Source of the DNA: Clarkia xantiana subsp. parviflora
Taxonomy: Eukaryota > Streptophyta > Magnoliopsida > Myrtales > Onagraceae
Direction: 5' to 3'
Assembly (NCBI GenBank): GCA_036873135.1
Contig: JAPTYO010000023.1
Span: 7,885,834-7,949,833 of the forward strand
DNA length: 64,000 nucleotides
Shown in pieces: positions 23,518 through 34,984 of the stretch. A program made the translations under genes and the position numbers. The notes under the pieces were generated by a model that worked only from the letters and a program-made list of their open reading frames with translations, ran no database searches and had not been told where the DNA came from. Each line of letters begins with the position of its first letter. Position 1 is the stretch's first letter.

Positions 23518-25008
23518 TCATCTTGAGGTCTTCCACCTCCTTACCAGACGGTCATAGTCTTCTCTTCCACTCCTGTACCTGCAGAGAGCATCCTTCACTT
23601 TCTCCATTGTAAAATCATATATGTGGATTCTTCTTTCCAGCATATCTTCAGCACACCTCCTTATCTCCGACTGTCTCTCCAACTTACAAAGTTCAAGAAG
23701 CAACGCATTTCCACACGCATCAACTTGATCCAACCCATTCTCAACCATGTACTTCCATATCTCTATTCCGGTTTCAGGGTCATCGCACTCGAAAAACATA
23801 GTCACAGCTGCGTAACAATTCGAATCTGTGGGAGCCCACTCGTTCTTGATCATCTCGTAGAAAAACTTGGCGCATTCCCGAACCTTTTTGTTCTTAACAA
23901 GGCATAGGAAGATTGCATTGTATGTCGAAGAATCGGGAAAGACTCCATTGAGTGCCATCGTGTCAAGGAGGTTAAATGCAGGGCTGATCTCATTGTTCTT
24001 GCATTGCAGATCAATCATTGCATTGTACATTGTCAAGTCTGGGATTAATTCATCGCCAACCATAATATCCCACAGCTGGACAGCATTCTTTGCATCGTTC
24101 TTCAGAATAAGAACATCAAACGCATTATAGAAGAATTTGGAACCCGGTATGCAATTGTTCTTCTTCATAACTCGGAAAAACTTAATGGCATCATCGATTT
24201 GTGACCCACGAACAAGTGTGTTGAGAAAAGCATCATAAGCTGAGATGTTCTGGGGACTCCACCCAACCCGAATCACCATCTCACCAAATGTGGTCTTACA
24301 CTTGGTAATGTTGCCTTCCTTCTCCCAACCTTCAAACAAAATGGCAAAGGTATCCCCATCAGGGGGTATCTTTCCCTTCATCTTGTTATAAAATTCCTCT
24401 GCTTTTGCAGTTTGATTTTCGCGACAGATAGCGCTCATCAGCGTGTTAACTGCAAAAACATCTTGCTGGACACCGTACCTGTCCATGACATCGAATGTCA
24501 TGATAGCTTCGTTGATTCTTCCAGCAATGCAGTAGCTCTCAAAGACAGATGCAAAAGTTGCCATTGACAGGATACGTTCCTTCTTCATCGAACGCATCGC
24601 ATCCCACATTTGCTCAAACAGCTGGTTCTTCCCGAGCAAATCAACCATCAGGTTCCATGAATACGGAGAGTGCTCATGGGCAAACCCGGCCCACCTGAAA
24701 AACTTTATAGCTGAGGAAGGGTAGCTGTATACAAACTTGAGGACTTCTTCAACAAGAGCAGGGGTAGATGTGATTCCTGTGGAGGCAAGAGCGGTCTCAA
24801 GCTCACTGGGTGAAGCTCGAACGAGTATTTCACAGAAGATTTTTGCCATGGGGGATATATCGGAAGCATCCACATGAGATGGGAATTGGCGAGGCTGTAA
24901 ATGGGGAGGTGGATTGATGGATGCCTTGTCGATTGAATTTGAAGTTCCCACGGATGGAATCAATTTAGGAGGGTGCTTGAGCGCCCGAACTCCAGAATTT
25001 TCAGCCAT
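23518..25008 (-). CDS. P-class pentatricopeptide repeat (PPR) protein, 496 aa
   Basis: A single uninterrupted exon runs from ATG at 25008 to TGA at 23518. Residues about 114-468 form roughly ten consecutive 35-residue PPR motifs with the usual pattern: a Y/F-N-A-hydrophobic start, an alanine-rich second helix and a closing P-D/P-T. Examples are 'TMYNAMIDLQCKNNE' and 'STYNAIFLCLVKNKK'. There is no E, E+ or DYW tail, so it is P-class. Such proteins bind organellar RNA sequence-specifically, usually in mitochondria or chloroplasts. The N-terminus is Ser/Pro-rich without an obvious strong targeting peptide that I can certify. Single-exon structure and about 500 residues are normal for the family. 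It lies next to the VQ gene on the same strand and is free of insertions, unlike its surroundings. I recognise the family but not the specific orthologue. Confidence 0.92.
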   Translation of the reverse strand: MAENSGVRALKHPPKLIPSVGTSNSIDKASINPPPHLQPRQFPSHVDASDISPMAKIFCEILVRASPSELETALASTGITSTPALVEEVLKFVYSYPSSAIKFFRWAGFAHEHSPYSWNLMVDLLGKNQLFEQMWDAMRSMKKERILSMATFASVFESYCIAGRINEAIMTFDVMDRYGVQQDVFAVNTLMSAICRENQTAKAEEFYNKMKGKIPPDGDTFAILFEGWEKEGNITKCKTTFGEMVIRVGWSPQNISAYDAFLNTLVRGSQIDDAIKFFRVMKKNNCIPGSKFFYNAFDVLILKNDAKNAVQLWDIMVGDELIPDLTMYNAMIDLQCKNNEISPAFNLLDTMALNGVFPDSSTYNAIFLCLVKNKKVRECAKFFYEMIKNEWAPTDSNCYAAVTMFFECDDPETGIEIWKYMVENGLDQVDACGNALLLELCKLERQSEIRRCAEDMLERRIHIYDFTMEKVKDALCRYRSGREDYDRLVRRWKTSR

Positions 25009-25698
25009 GAATACTAATGAAATCGGAGGAGGGACTAAACCCTAACCCTAGAAATCATCATTTGCCCTAGACCTCTTCATATTCAATAGACCACTAATAG
25101 ACGGGAGGTAACCCTTCCAAGCTGCAATTTTTCGTCTTCGACGTTGATAATTGATCAAATACACGCTCGATTCGCGGAAATTCCCCGTGAAAGAAGAGAA
25201 ATTAATACGAAATACTACGAATGAACCTTTGAAGTGTGATTGCTTTCTTCTTTCTTTACGAGATACTGCAAAAAATCTTCCCACAAGATCAAAATGCAAA
25301 CTGCTTGCTTTACAAAGAGACAAAGGGAACTAACTGGAAGGGGAGACGGCAATGACGAAGTGAAACAAGCAGCTACAACAGAAGTGGATCCCGCGACGAC
25401 GAAGAAGATGAAAGAGTTGACTTTTATTGGGCTATGATTTTCTAAGAGCAGGCCCATAACTCTAGATATCCTGAAACCCAACTGTGCGTCGCTTTCTACC
25501 AATTGGTAGTGGCCCAAATTAGGTGTGTTTAGTAGGCTTGTCAATAAGCAGTTAACTCGGATCCGGTTGGTCAAGAGTTTACAACTTGGGTCATCTCGTT
25601 GACTTGTAACCCGTCTTTTGTTACCTAATAATTAGGTGGGTTCACTTAGGCCTATCAAGCCGGATCGATCTGTGACCATCAGTTGAGTCAATAAGTTG
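25009..25698. other. Spacer between VQ and PPR genes
   Basis: It should hold the PPR promoter and 5' leader and the VQ 3' untranslated region. The short frames on both strands (25048-25574) have no domain and overlap one another. No clear TATA box was found. Confidence 0.5.
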
Positions 25699-26031
25699 TT
25701 AGCCTTCTATATGCGAAAACTCGGCAAGCTCATCAACATCGTAGCCTTCTAGATGCGCGAAATCGGTCGAGAACCCTCCGGATGTATCCGCATTCCACAT
25801 CCCTAACTCTTCATTCCTCATCATCTTCATTCTCACTTGCTTCGCTACTTTGCGGGTACCCTTCGACGTCGCGGTTGTCGCCTTCTGATTGGACGGTTTT
25901 CCCGTGAGCCTCTGCACGAGTTCACGGAAGTTGGCAGTATCGGTTCTGATGATCTGCGGTGCGAATATGTGGATGATTCGGATCTTCGGCTTGATTTTGG
26001 AGATGGTGCGTGAATAGTTCACGGTGGCCAT
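25699..26031 (-). CDS. VQ motif-containing protein, 110 aa
   Basis: The frame starts at ATG 26031 (MATVNYSRT); an upstream in-frame start at 26043 would add four residues, but MATV is the more likely start. The hallmark FxxxVQxLTG motif is residues 35-44 (FRELVQRLTG), preceded by the basic 'KIKPKIRIIHIFAPQII' stretch seen in small intronless plant VQ proteins. VQ proteins are plant transcriptional cofactors that bind WRKY factors (and some MAP-kinase substrates) through this motif, in the nucleus or plastid. The C-terminus is acidic with Gly/Asp. A lone exon of about 110 codons is typical. A retrotransposon LTR begins only 107 bp upstream of the start codon. Confidence 0.9.
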   Translation of the reverse strand: MATVNYSRTISKIKPKIRIIHIFAPQIIRTDTANFRELVQRLTGKPSNQKATTATSKGTRKVAKQVRMKMMRNEELGMWNADTSGGFSTDFAHLEGYDVDELAEFSHIEG

Positions 26032-26110
26032 AAAGAACAACAATGAGAAAGCTAGCTAAAGATGAGGAGAAAGCTTTGATGTTTGTCGAATTAAGAGAGA
26101 TAGAGTCCAG

Positions 26111-26118
26111 TTTTATAA
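26111..26118 (-). promoter_or_regulatory. Probable TATA box of the VQ gene
   Basis: TTTTATAAAA (palindromic, 26111-26120) lies about 80 bp upstream of the VQ start codon, a normal distance for a plant core promoter. The E LTR starts only about 20 bp further upstream. Confidence 0.5.
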
Positions 26119-26138
26119 AAAAAAATGATGAAAACCAA

Positions 26139-26877
26139 TGCTGGGTCACGGGCGAAGCTCCGTTACGTTCTTGACGGAAAGCTTGAACTCCTGGACTCCG
26201 CGTAATCCTGCAAAAGGGGATGACCTGGGTGGTGACCCAGAATCCCTCTCCGATGCTTAAATGAGTATGTGATCAATGGGGGTGGTAAGCAGTAGTCTAA
26301 GTTCGTATTAGAGAATGTGTTTTCTGAGGTAACTTCCTCCTTTATATAGGAGGGGAAGTTACTCAGTTACCTGTGACCGTGGCTGGCCGTTTTACCCATG
26401 ATTCCGTATATCTCGTGCGGGATTCCGTATATCTCGCCCCACGCTCCGCGTATCTCGCCCATACTCCGCGTATCTCGGGCACGCCCTGCGTATCTCGGGG
26501 GAGGTTATCTATATCTCAGCCGTCTCCCACTACTCTTATCTAGTAGGTGGGCTTCTCGGCCTTATCCTCTGATCACAAGTCCCAACTCCTGTCGGGGACT
26601 CCAGAGTTATCTCATTCTAGGTCACCACCCAGGACCCTTTGTCTCATGAGACAGGTCCAGCCTCAGCGGGGCTTTATTATCGGAGCCTTTACAAAGGCAT
26701 ATCGGGGCCTACTCAGAGGCTTCTTGTCGGGAGCATTCAGCTCGTATATCGGGACCGCTAGGGTCGGAACCCTTTGTACTGGGCTTTTGGGCCTTCCCGG
26801 CCTTTCACGAGGCCCACTGGACTTACTCGCCGTCTAATGACTGTTAACGGGGCTAACGATTACATCGGAACCCATCA
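26139..26877 (-). repeat. Element E 3' LTR, pointing at the VQ gene
   Basis: On the minus strand it runs TGATGGGTTCCG... to ...CGTGACCCAGCA. The LTR is related to that of B (same order of TATA box, TTAAGCATCGGAGAGGG at 26244-26260 and CCCCTTTTGCAGG) but clearly diverged. A minus-strand TATA box (TATATAAAG) is at 26340-26348. About 26400-26500 holds a roughly 20-bp repeat around 'CGTATCTCG'. Transcription from this LTR would proceed leftwards through the VQ gene. Confidence 0.85.
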
Positions 26878-26891
26878 TTTGCCCCCAAGAC
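26878..26891 (-). other. Element E polypurine tract
   Basis: Minus strand: TGTCTTGGGGGCAAA followed by TGATGGG. It is identical in form to the tract of B at 48731-48744. Confidence 0.75.
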
Positions 26892-27487
26892 ATGGGGGAC
26901 TTTTAGTTCATCGTGTCTTCTAGTTCCAGACCTTCCGACCTCGCCGTCGGAGGCTTTTATGTCCATACCTCTCGATATTTCCATCGGAGGCTTTTGTCTT
27001 CAGGCCTCCTAATATCTCAATCGGAGGCTTTTGTCTTGCGCGCAATTGTCGTATGACAAAGTTTATCATTCATGCTGCCTTGGGCCCACTGGACTCTATG
27101 GGCAGTTGCCAAATCCCAGGAGACTCCTCGGTTACTGTAGCATTAAATGCTGGGGATTATGAAACGACGCTCAAATCGGCGTGACTGTTGCTTTCTGAAA
27201 AAGCACTCATTACGTCACCACGTCTCTTCCGTACCGTCCCACAATCTCGACGATCACGATTGAATCGTTTCGTCTTCAACGGTCAAGATTGAGTCCATCC
27301 AGTTGTCCTTTTGCTTATAAAAGCTAAAACCCTGGCATTATTCACTTCTTCTTCACCCTCTCAATTTCTGGAAGTTCTGCCATTCTCGAACTTGAAGTTT
27401 CTTCTCCAAGTTTCTTCTGCTCTTCAAGTGATCCAAGGCCTTCAACCCTCCCGATCCTTCTTCATCTTCACCAAGCATCCATCAACA
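26892..27487 (+). promoter_or_regulatory. Promoter and leader of the element E antisense gene
   Basis: A good TATA box (TTATAAAAGC, near 27315-27324) is followed by a pyrimidine-rich leader and ATG at 27488, about 165 bp downstream. The region left of it contains 'TCGGAGGCTTTT' direct repeats (three copies, 26945-27030). In element B the equivalent upstream region is only about 225 bp and lacks this TATA box. Confidence 0.5.
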
Positions 27488-28874
27488 ATGTCTGGTAAGG
27501 TTCTCCTTCTCTGTTTTCATGATTTGTTGATATTGTCTTCTCCTATTTTCTCAAGTTCTCTTGTTTGTAACCGCTTTTAGACGAAGCTAGTTCTGGGGCA
27601 AGGATCCCTTTTACTTTTGAGTTTGCTGTTAACGAGATCTCTGAGACCTCGTACGAGGTTGCTCTCCGAGAAGGCTGCATTACCTCGGACTGGGAACCTC
27701 GCTTCCCTTACGAGTCTCAGCCCACCACTAGGAGGAAGCATATCGTCACGCGTCCTCGAGAGGGAGAAGTGTTCGTCTCCGCCGGGCAGATAAGTGCTGG
27801 GATTCGATTCCCTTTTTGCGGGAACCTGGTGGAGATGTGCAACTTCTACAAGACGCACCCCTGTACCTTCTCTCCACACGCCATCCGCGTGTGGAACGCT
27901 TTCCAGCTTCTGTGCCTCCGCCAGCAGTGGACATACAGTTTGCTGCTCTTCCGCACATTCTACGGAATGAAGTGCAATAAGGCTGGTGTTTGCTCCTTCT
28001 CCCCCCGACTCCCCAAGTGGTGAAAGGAGCAACTTTCACGTTTCGGCTGGGATAGCGAGACCTGGAAGTTCCACAAGGATCAGGTACTGATTCGCGACTC
28101 GGGGTCCGACAACAGCGGATGGAAGAAGTATTACTTCTTCGTCCAAAACAGCTCTGTCCCATGGCCTCGATGGGAGGTTGTGGCGGACCCTGCCCCCAAG
28201 CTCGAGGTCTACACCGAGGATGACCTCAACACTCTCCAGCTGGTTCAGCTTTATCGCTGGGGGGATTCCTTCATTCCCCTCGACGCCAACAAGCTCGTGG
28301 AGAAAGACTTGATTCATATCGGAGTCCGGCTCCTCGATTCTGTTTCCAAGGATTTGGTCATCTGGGTAATATTTCTAACCACTTTGTCTTTTTATTTTTG
28401 CAGCCAAGAAGGCATCTCTGCTGACTCATCTCATGTTGAAGCAGGGTGAGACTGATGCCGTCCAAGGTGGATCCAAGCGGAAGCGGAAGTCACTGAAGAA
28501 GGGAGCTTCCTCTTCTGCTGCCCCTCCGACCGAAGAGCGGACCGAGGCCAAGCGGGCCCGAAGGGAGGAGATAGACCAAGCCTTCGGGGTCACTACCGCC
28601 GAGGAAGGTAAGCGTGTCCGTCGTGCTATTAAGAAATATAAGAAGCTGGTTCCCGAGGAGTTTATCCCCGCTGATCGGGAATCGCGGGTTCGAGAAATCA
28701 AATACATCCTTCGAGGAGAAACCCCCCGCGTTCTCAAGGCGGGATACTACAACTTCTTCGGAAAGGACCAGCATCTCGAACGCCAAATCATCTGGTGCCC
28801 CCATGATACTCTTCCTGATTTCATTCGTCCCGCAACCGCAGGTCCATCGGAGCTGTCACTCCGAGGAAGGCTGC
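27488..28874 (+). pseudogene. Element E antisense gene (aORF), 5' part, split by element B
   Basis: Exons are 27488-27494 (M-S), 27581-28365 and 28445 to the B insertion point. The phases agree (792 nt before the second intron). Exon 2 carries the Transposase_28-like core ('EVFVSAGQISAGIRFPFCG', 'PHAIRVWNAFQLLC'), and exon 3 a lysine/arginine-rich stretch and 'EIKYILRGETPRVLKAGYY'. A TGA at 28021 replaces a sense codon in the B copy, and one net frameshift lies near the insertion site. The gene is convergent with gag-pol. Function unknown. Confidence 0.8.
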
Positions 28875-29529
28875 TGATGGGTTCGACTACAGCCGTTAGG
28901 CCCTATTAACGGTGAGGAAACGGCAAATAGGCCCGGTGGGCCCTAAACGAAGGCCAAGATGGCTCAGGCTAAGGATCCCGATGAAGGAAGTCCGAGGATG
29001 AGAGGTCCCGACAAAGTCGGACCTGACAGGCGAGCTGAACGCTCCCGACGAGATGCCTCTGAGTAGGCCCCGATGACGAACCCTGAGAACAATAGGCCCT
29101 GTCACGATGACGAGGGGCCCCGAGCGGTGACACAACGAGATAACTCTGGAGTCCCCGATGTTAGTCGGGACTCGTTATCAGAGGATAAGGCCGAGATACG
29201 CGGGGCATGGCCGAGATAAGCGAGATCATGGCCTAGATAGGCGGGATCACACCCGAGATACGCGGGATACGGGCTAACCACCCCCAACGGTTCACCAGGT
29301 AACTGAGGTATCTCTTCGCCTATAAAAGGGCAAGAGTTCACCTCAGATCACTTACGTTGAAATACATTACTTGAGATTACTGCTTGCCAGTCCGTACGAG
29401 ATACTCATTTAAGCATCGGAGAGGGATTCTGGGTCATCGCCCGGTCTATCCCCTTTTGCAGGATTGCGTGGAGCGAAGGAGCTACGATCGCCGTCAAAGA
29501 CCGTACCGGAGTTCCACCGGGATCCAACA
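28875..29529 (+). repeat. Element B 5' LTR
   Basis: It runs TGATGGGTTCGAC... to ...GATCCAACA. The TATA box TATAAAAG is at 29321-29328, TTAAGCATCGGAGAGGG at 29409-29425 and CCCCTTTTGCAGG shortly after. U3 contains 'GCCGAGATACGCGG' repeats, which are more numerous in the 3' LTR. Confidence 0.92.
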
Positions 29530-29530
29530 T

Positions 29531-29548
29531 TGGCGCCGTCTGTGGGAA
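29531..29548 (+). other. Element B primer-binding site
   Basis: TGGCGCCGTCTGTGGGAA, two bases after the LTR end. See the element A site for the tRNA inference. Confidence 0.8.
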
Positions 29549-29565
29549 ACTAACAAAAAGCTGAT

Positions 29566-31203
29566 ATGCCTTCTACTCGTTCAATGGCGGCTGGCAAGCA
29601 AAGAAGGCAAGGACAATCTGGTGGTTCCCGTCACCCCGCTGCGACAACTCTGAATTCACTACCAGAACAGGAGGAAAACCAGAACCATCCCGCTGCTGAG
29701 CTCTCCCAGATAGGGGGGCATAATGAAGGTACCGAAGAGATTGCTGCTCAGCACCAGGGCAATAGGGAGCAGGAGGCTCCCCCAGCTACGGACCTGACGA
29801 AGGCTGTGGCAGAAGCCATGCCTATGTTTTTGGCAGCCGTGGAGGCTCTCTTGGATCGGAGAGAGGCTGCGAGGAGGCAGGAGGAGTTGCCCCCGTTAGA
29901 AGAAGCGCCCCCACCAGTAGAGGTTCGGAATGTACGGGAGGCTCCGCCCCGAGGCCAGGACAGGAGTAGGGTGTCCATTCAGCCAGAAAGATTCGTGGTT
30001 GATGGGCCAGGACCAGTACAACACAGGACCATTCCCCTGAATGGTCCCATCACCCCCGATCAGGTGGTAAAGATCGCGAACATCTGCATGGGAGAGCAGA
30101 AGCCGCTGGTGTCGGAGCTGAGGGATCGATCTACTCATCCCTTCGTTCCTCGACTCATAGACACCCTAGCCCCGCCAGGGCTGGGTATCCCCACGATAAA
30201 GGAATACGATGGCGAAGGAGATCCGGTTCGTCATGTCCAGAAGCACCTCATGGCGTGTCTGGGAAGAGCCCCGAATGAAGATATAGTGTGTACGCTGTTC
30301 CCGAACACACTTGGGGAAAGAGCCCTGACCTGGTTCTTTAGTCTGCCCCCAGGCTGCATCACTTGCTGGGCAGATATGCACGACCGGTTCATTCAGCAGT
30401 ACCAGGGTCGTAGACGTTTGCTGAAGAGTGTGAGGTCCCTGACCCAGGTGGTACAGAGGCCCGACGAATCGCTGGCACACTATTACCAGCGGTACACTGC
30501 CAGTGTGGCGGAGATTGACGAGGAGATCTCGGAGGGTGAAACCATCCGTACATTCATTCGGAACCTAACGGCCCCCTACGGTTCCGACCTAATGCACAGC
30601 GTGGCTGAGAAAGCCGTGTGGAATATGGAGGCACTACAGAAGAGGGTGAAACGGCAAATCGATGTCCAGGAGTCGAAGATAGCCGCTGGAGAGCTGGAGC
30701 CCCCGAAGTCGAATAAAGGGAAGCAGTCGGTTAAACCTTTCGACGATCGTTAGTCAAAGGGTAAACCCGAGGGCAGTCGGGATCGAGGCCGCTCTGGTCG
30801 GAGAGATGATAGGCGTTCTTTAAGGAAGGACAAGTGGGAGGATCTCGACATTCCTCTCAACTGCTCCATGGCGGAGGTACTAACGGTCATGGAACGACAA
30901 GGTATCTCCAGGTACCCCCCAAAGAAGGATGGAGAATTCTTAGGATCCCGCACGGATCGTTACTGCCGATTTCACCGCGCAAATGGTCACGACACCAACC
31001 ATTGTCGGGAGCTGAAGAAGGAGATCGAAAAGCTGATCCAGAAGGGGAAGCTCAAGGAGTTCGTCGGGGATAAGCGGTGTCGATCCCGCTCTCGGTCCCG
31101 ATCGCGGTCCCGTTCTCGATCCCGCGATCGGTCCCCAAAGAAGAGAGGTCCGATCCGGAGCCGTCCGGTGCCCGCAAAGAACGACGGGGCACCATTAATG
31201 TGA
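29566..31203 (+). pseudogene. Element B gag, interrupted by one stop
   Basis: The frame opens at ATG 29566 (MPSTRSMAAG). It passes the Gag core ('EGDPVRHVQKHLMACLGR', 'LFPNTLGERALTWFFSLPPG', 'EISEGETIRTFIRNL'; residues about 220-345) and hits TAG at 30751. The same frame continues through a zinc knuckle (CRFHRANGHDTNHC, near 30963-31004) and a run of Arg-Ser dipeptides (31080-31130). The equivalent E sequence runs on from the Arg-Ser block into protease in one frame. In B an indel near 31140-31170 moves protease to another frame. Gag forms the particle shell and binds genomic RNA. Confidence 0.85.
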
Positions 31204-34200
31204 TTCACGGAGGATTTGCTGCTGGAGGTGATACCTCGTCCTCTCGGGAGGTTTACGCCTCTAGAATTCCTACGGCTGTGGTGCTAGGTAAGAGGTCTCG
31301 ATCCTTGACCCTGAAGGAAGAGATGGTGATTTCCTTTTCGTCAGAGGATCTCATAGGCGTGGAGACTCCGCACGATGACGCCTTGGTTGTGACCTTGGAT
31401 GTAGACGGGTACGAGATGAAGCGAATTCTGATCGACGGAGGGAGCTCCTCCGATATTCTATTTATGGACGCGCTGGAGGCTATGGGAAAAACGAAGAAAG
31501 ATCTGAAGGAGGCAAACTTCCCGATGGTCGGGTTCTCTGGCTCTACCTCCTATCCGCTAGGAGTAATCACCTTGCCAGTAGAGTTTGGTAGTGGGTGGAA
31601 ATCAGAAAGGAGGAACGTGGAGTTCGTGGTAGTTGATTCCGCAGGGACTTATAACGCGATTATCGGGAGAACCACCATCAACCCCCTGATGGCAGTTGCC
31701 TCGACAGTGCACCAGAAGATGAAGTTCCCGACCGACCACGGAGTCGGAGAGGTCAAGGGTGACCAGGTAGCATCCCGAAAATGTTATGTTAACGCCACCC
31801 GAAGGAGAAGGCGAGAGGCCATGACTGTCCTCCAGACAGATACAGATCCTAGAGAGGAGTTTGGGCGTCCCGCCCCCATAGAAGATCTAAAAGAAGTTGA
31901 GATCGACGGACCCCAGAGAAAGGTGAAAATCGGGTCTGCTCTGACTGAGGAGACAGCCCAAAAATTGATTGAGTTGCTGAAGGAGTTCAAGGAGCTATTT
32001 GCCTGGTCCCCGAGCGATATGCCAGGAATCAGCCCCGATGTGATCGTACACGAGCTGAAGATAGATCCCGCAATCAAACCTATCACGCAGAAAAGGCGTC
32101 CGATGGGCACAGACAAGAAGATCGCGATCCAGCAGGAGGTGGGCAGGTTGCTCGATGCTGGGTTTATTAAGGAGCTCCGATTCCAGACTTGGGTCGCTAA
32201 TCCGGTGCTGGTGAAGAAGACTAATGGGAAATGGCGGATGTGTGTGGATTTCCGCGACCTGAATAAAGCTTGCCCGAAGGACTATTAACCACTCCCGAGA
32301 ATCAACCCGTTGGTAGATGCCACATCGGGACATGAGCTGTTGGGCTTCATGGATGCGTATTCGGGCTACAACCAGATCAAGATGGCTAAGGAGGACGCTC
32401 CTCACGCAGCGTTTTATGCAGACAGTGACATCTATCATTACGATGTCATGCCTTTCGGGTTAATCAATGCCGGGGCAACCTATCAGCGCATGGTGAATAA
32501 GTTATTCGGAGATATGCTGGGAGAGACCATGGAAGCTTACGTGGATGACATGCTGGTGAAGTCCCGACAAGCTGAGGATCATGTGCACAACCTAGCCATG
32601 ACGTTTGAGCGGATGAGGCTTCATCAGGTTCGCTTAAACCCGACGAAATGCGCCTTCGGAGTCCACTCAGGGAAATTTTTGGGCTTTATGGTGAGCCAGA
32701 GAGGAATTGAGGTGAATCCTGAGAAGCTGATGGCGATTGAGGAGATGCAGTCTCCGATAAACCATCGGGAGGTACAAGTGCTGAATGGCCGACTGGCTGC
32801 AATGAATCGCTTCCTGTCCAGAGCCAGCGACCGATCAATGCCATTTTTTGAAGTCCTGAGGGCCAACAAGAAGTTTGAGTGGACCTCCAAGTGTGAAGAA
32901 GCGTTCCAAGCACTCAAGCAGCACCTTCGCACCCTCCCGCCGTTGGCGAAACCGGTTCCAGGCGAGCCGCTCTATCTTTACTTGGCTGTTTCTGAATTTT
33001 CCATTAGCTCTGTGTTAGTGAAGGTTGTCGAGGGTAATCAAGTCCCCGTCTATTATGTAAGCAAGGCGTTTGCCAAGTCTGAATTGAATTATCCCGCCGT
33101 TGAGAAGTATCTCTTTGCGTTGATTATTACTGCTCGGAAGCTAAGGCCTTATTTCCATGCACACGAGATTACTGTGTTGACGAACCAGCCTTTGAAGCAT
33201 TTTTTGAACCGACCGGATGCGTCGGGAAGATTAGTGAAGTGGGCAGTAGAGCTTAGTGAGTTTCGCATACACTTTGCTCCAAGAACGGCCATTAAGGGCC
33301 AGGCATTGGCGGATTTCATAGCAGAATCTACTGCCCCTGATCTAAAAGAAGCGGGCCTTGTAGAGGGGGCAACCATGGAGGTCCCGACAGAAGAACAACC
33401 AGAGAGGGCAGAGCAATCAAAACAGCCAAACGAGGAAAATACCTGGGAAATGTACACGGATGGCTCCTCGAGTTCGGACGGATCAGGAGCAGGCTTTTTG
33501 TTGATACCACCGGGTGGAGGTGAGCCTTCTACGCGAGGTACAAGCCCTGAAGGAGAGCTTTAAAAGCTTCGACATCGAGGCAATCCCGAGGGAGGAAAAC
33601 GTAGAGGCAGACGCCTTGAGCAAATTTGCCCTGGGGGCACCCTTGGAAGAAAATCGGAAGGTGCACTTCTTGGAGAAGGTGATCTTATCGACCACCGACC
33701 CGACACAGGTGTGTGCCATTGAGGCAAAACCGGAGGAGGAGCCCACTTGGATGACCCCGATAGTCGCATACCTGACTACGGGGACAGTCCCCGATGATAA
33801 AGTAGCAGCCGACAGGATACGTCGGATCGCGGCTAATTACGTGATGCTGGACAATCAGCTATACAAGAAGGGTTGGTTCTCGACTCCGTACTTGAAGTGT
33901 GTGGCAGAACCCGACACAAATCGAATCCTGAAGGAGGTGCATGAAGGGGTCGCGGCTTGTCATGAAGGGGCCCGATCCATTATGAGGAAAGTGCTGAACT
34001 TGGGCTATTATTGGCCTACGATGATCAAGGAAGCGACGACGTTGGTCCGATCCTGTGACGCGTGCCAGAGGTACGCCCCGAGTATCGTGGCTCTGGCCGC
34101 TAATCTGACATCCATCAAGAGCGCTTGGCCCTTCGCGCAATGGGGCATCGACTTGGTGGGACCTCTTCCACAAGCACAAGGTCAATGTAAGTATTTACTT

Positions 34201-34980
34201 GTAGCTATCGATTATTTTTCGAAATGGATAGAGGCAAAGGCGTTGGCCAGAACGACGGGGAACCAGATCGTCAAGTTCCTCCAGACCCATATTGTGTCCA
34301 GATACGGGATTCCTAAGGTGGTGATCAGCGACAATGGTCCACCGTTTAACGGCTCTCAGGTGAGGGAGTATCTGGAGGAGTTGAACATCGAGCATCGGAC
34401 AGCTTCCGTACGCCATGCTCAGACTAACGGCCAGGTGGAATCAGCCAACAAAATCGTGATGGATGGCCTGAAGAAGAGGGTCTATGCCTTGAAGGGCAAA
34501 TGGCTGAACGAATTGGAAAACGTGCTTTGGGCTGTTAGAACGACACCCAAACGATCAACGGGGGAGACTCCGTTTGGCCTCGTTTATGGCACGGAGGCTG
34601 TCGCCCCCGTGGAGGTAGCTGCGGCGTCCCATCGGATGAGATATTACGAGCCTCTGACGAATGATGAAATGAGACTTCTGGACTTGGACTTACTCGAAGA
34701 GAAGAGGCGGGAAGCCGATGAAGTCCAAGCTCGAATGCGTTTGGCGACGGCCAGGTAGTACAATCGGCGAGTAAAGTCCCGACAGTTTTTCGTCGGGGAG
34801 CTGGTTTGGCGTCGCAACGAGTTTACCCTTTTGGATCGAATCAACAAGATGTCACCAAAATTGGAAGGACCTTATAAGGTCGTGGGGATGCTATCCAAAT
34901 GCGTACAAATTGGAAGACCTCGATGGCAGAGTATTGAAGCATTCTTTTAGTGGCGAACACTTGAAGAAACACCATGCTTG
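31077..34980 (+). pseudogene. Element B pol: protease, RT, RNase H (deleted core), integrase
   Basis: Domains in order are protease with ILIDGGSSSDIL (31420-31460) and RT from 'RMCVDFRDLNKACPKD' to the YVDDM box (32540-32555). RNase H begins with YTDGSS (33455), and integrase has an H-H-C-C zinc region (about 33940-34070) and a D-D-E catalytic core ('GIDLVGPLP', 'VISDNGPPFNG', 'NGQVESANK'). Breaks are a TAA at 32286, a loss of about 60 residues of RNase H with a frameshift near 33525 (E retains them), a TAG at 34756 and a frameshift near 34890. The domain order PR-RT-RH-INT is that of Ty3/gypsy. Confidence 0.88.
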
Positions 34981-34984
34981 AGAA

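Noticed and set aside
25048..25574. Overlapping frames between the PPR and VQ genes
   Set aside because: They overlap on both strands, lack domains and lie where promoter and untranslated regions are expected.
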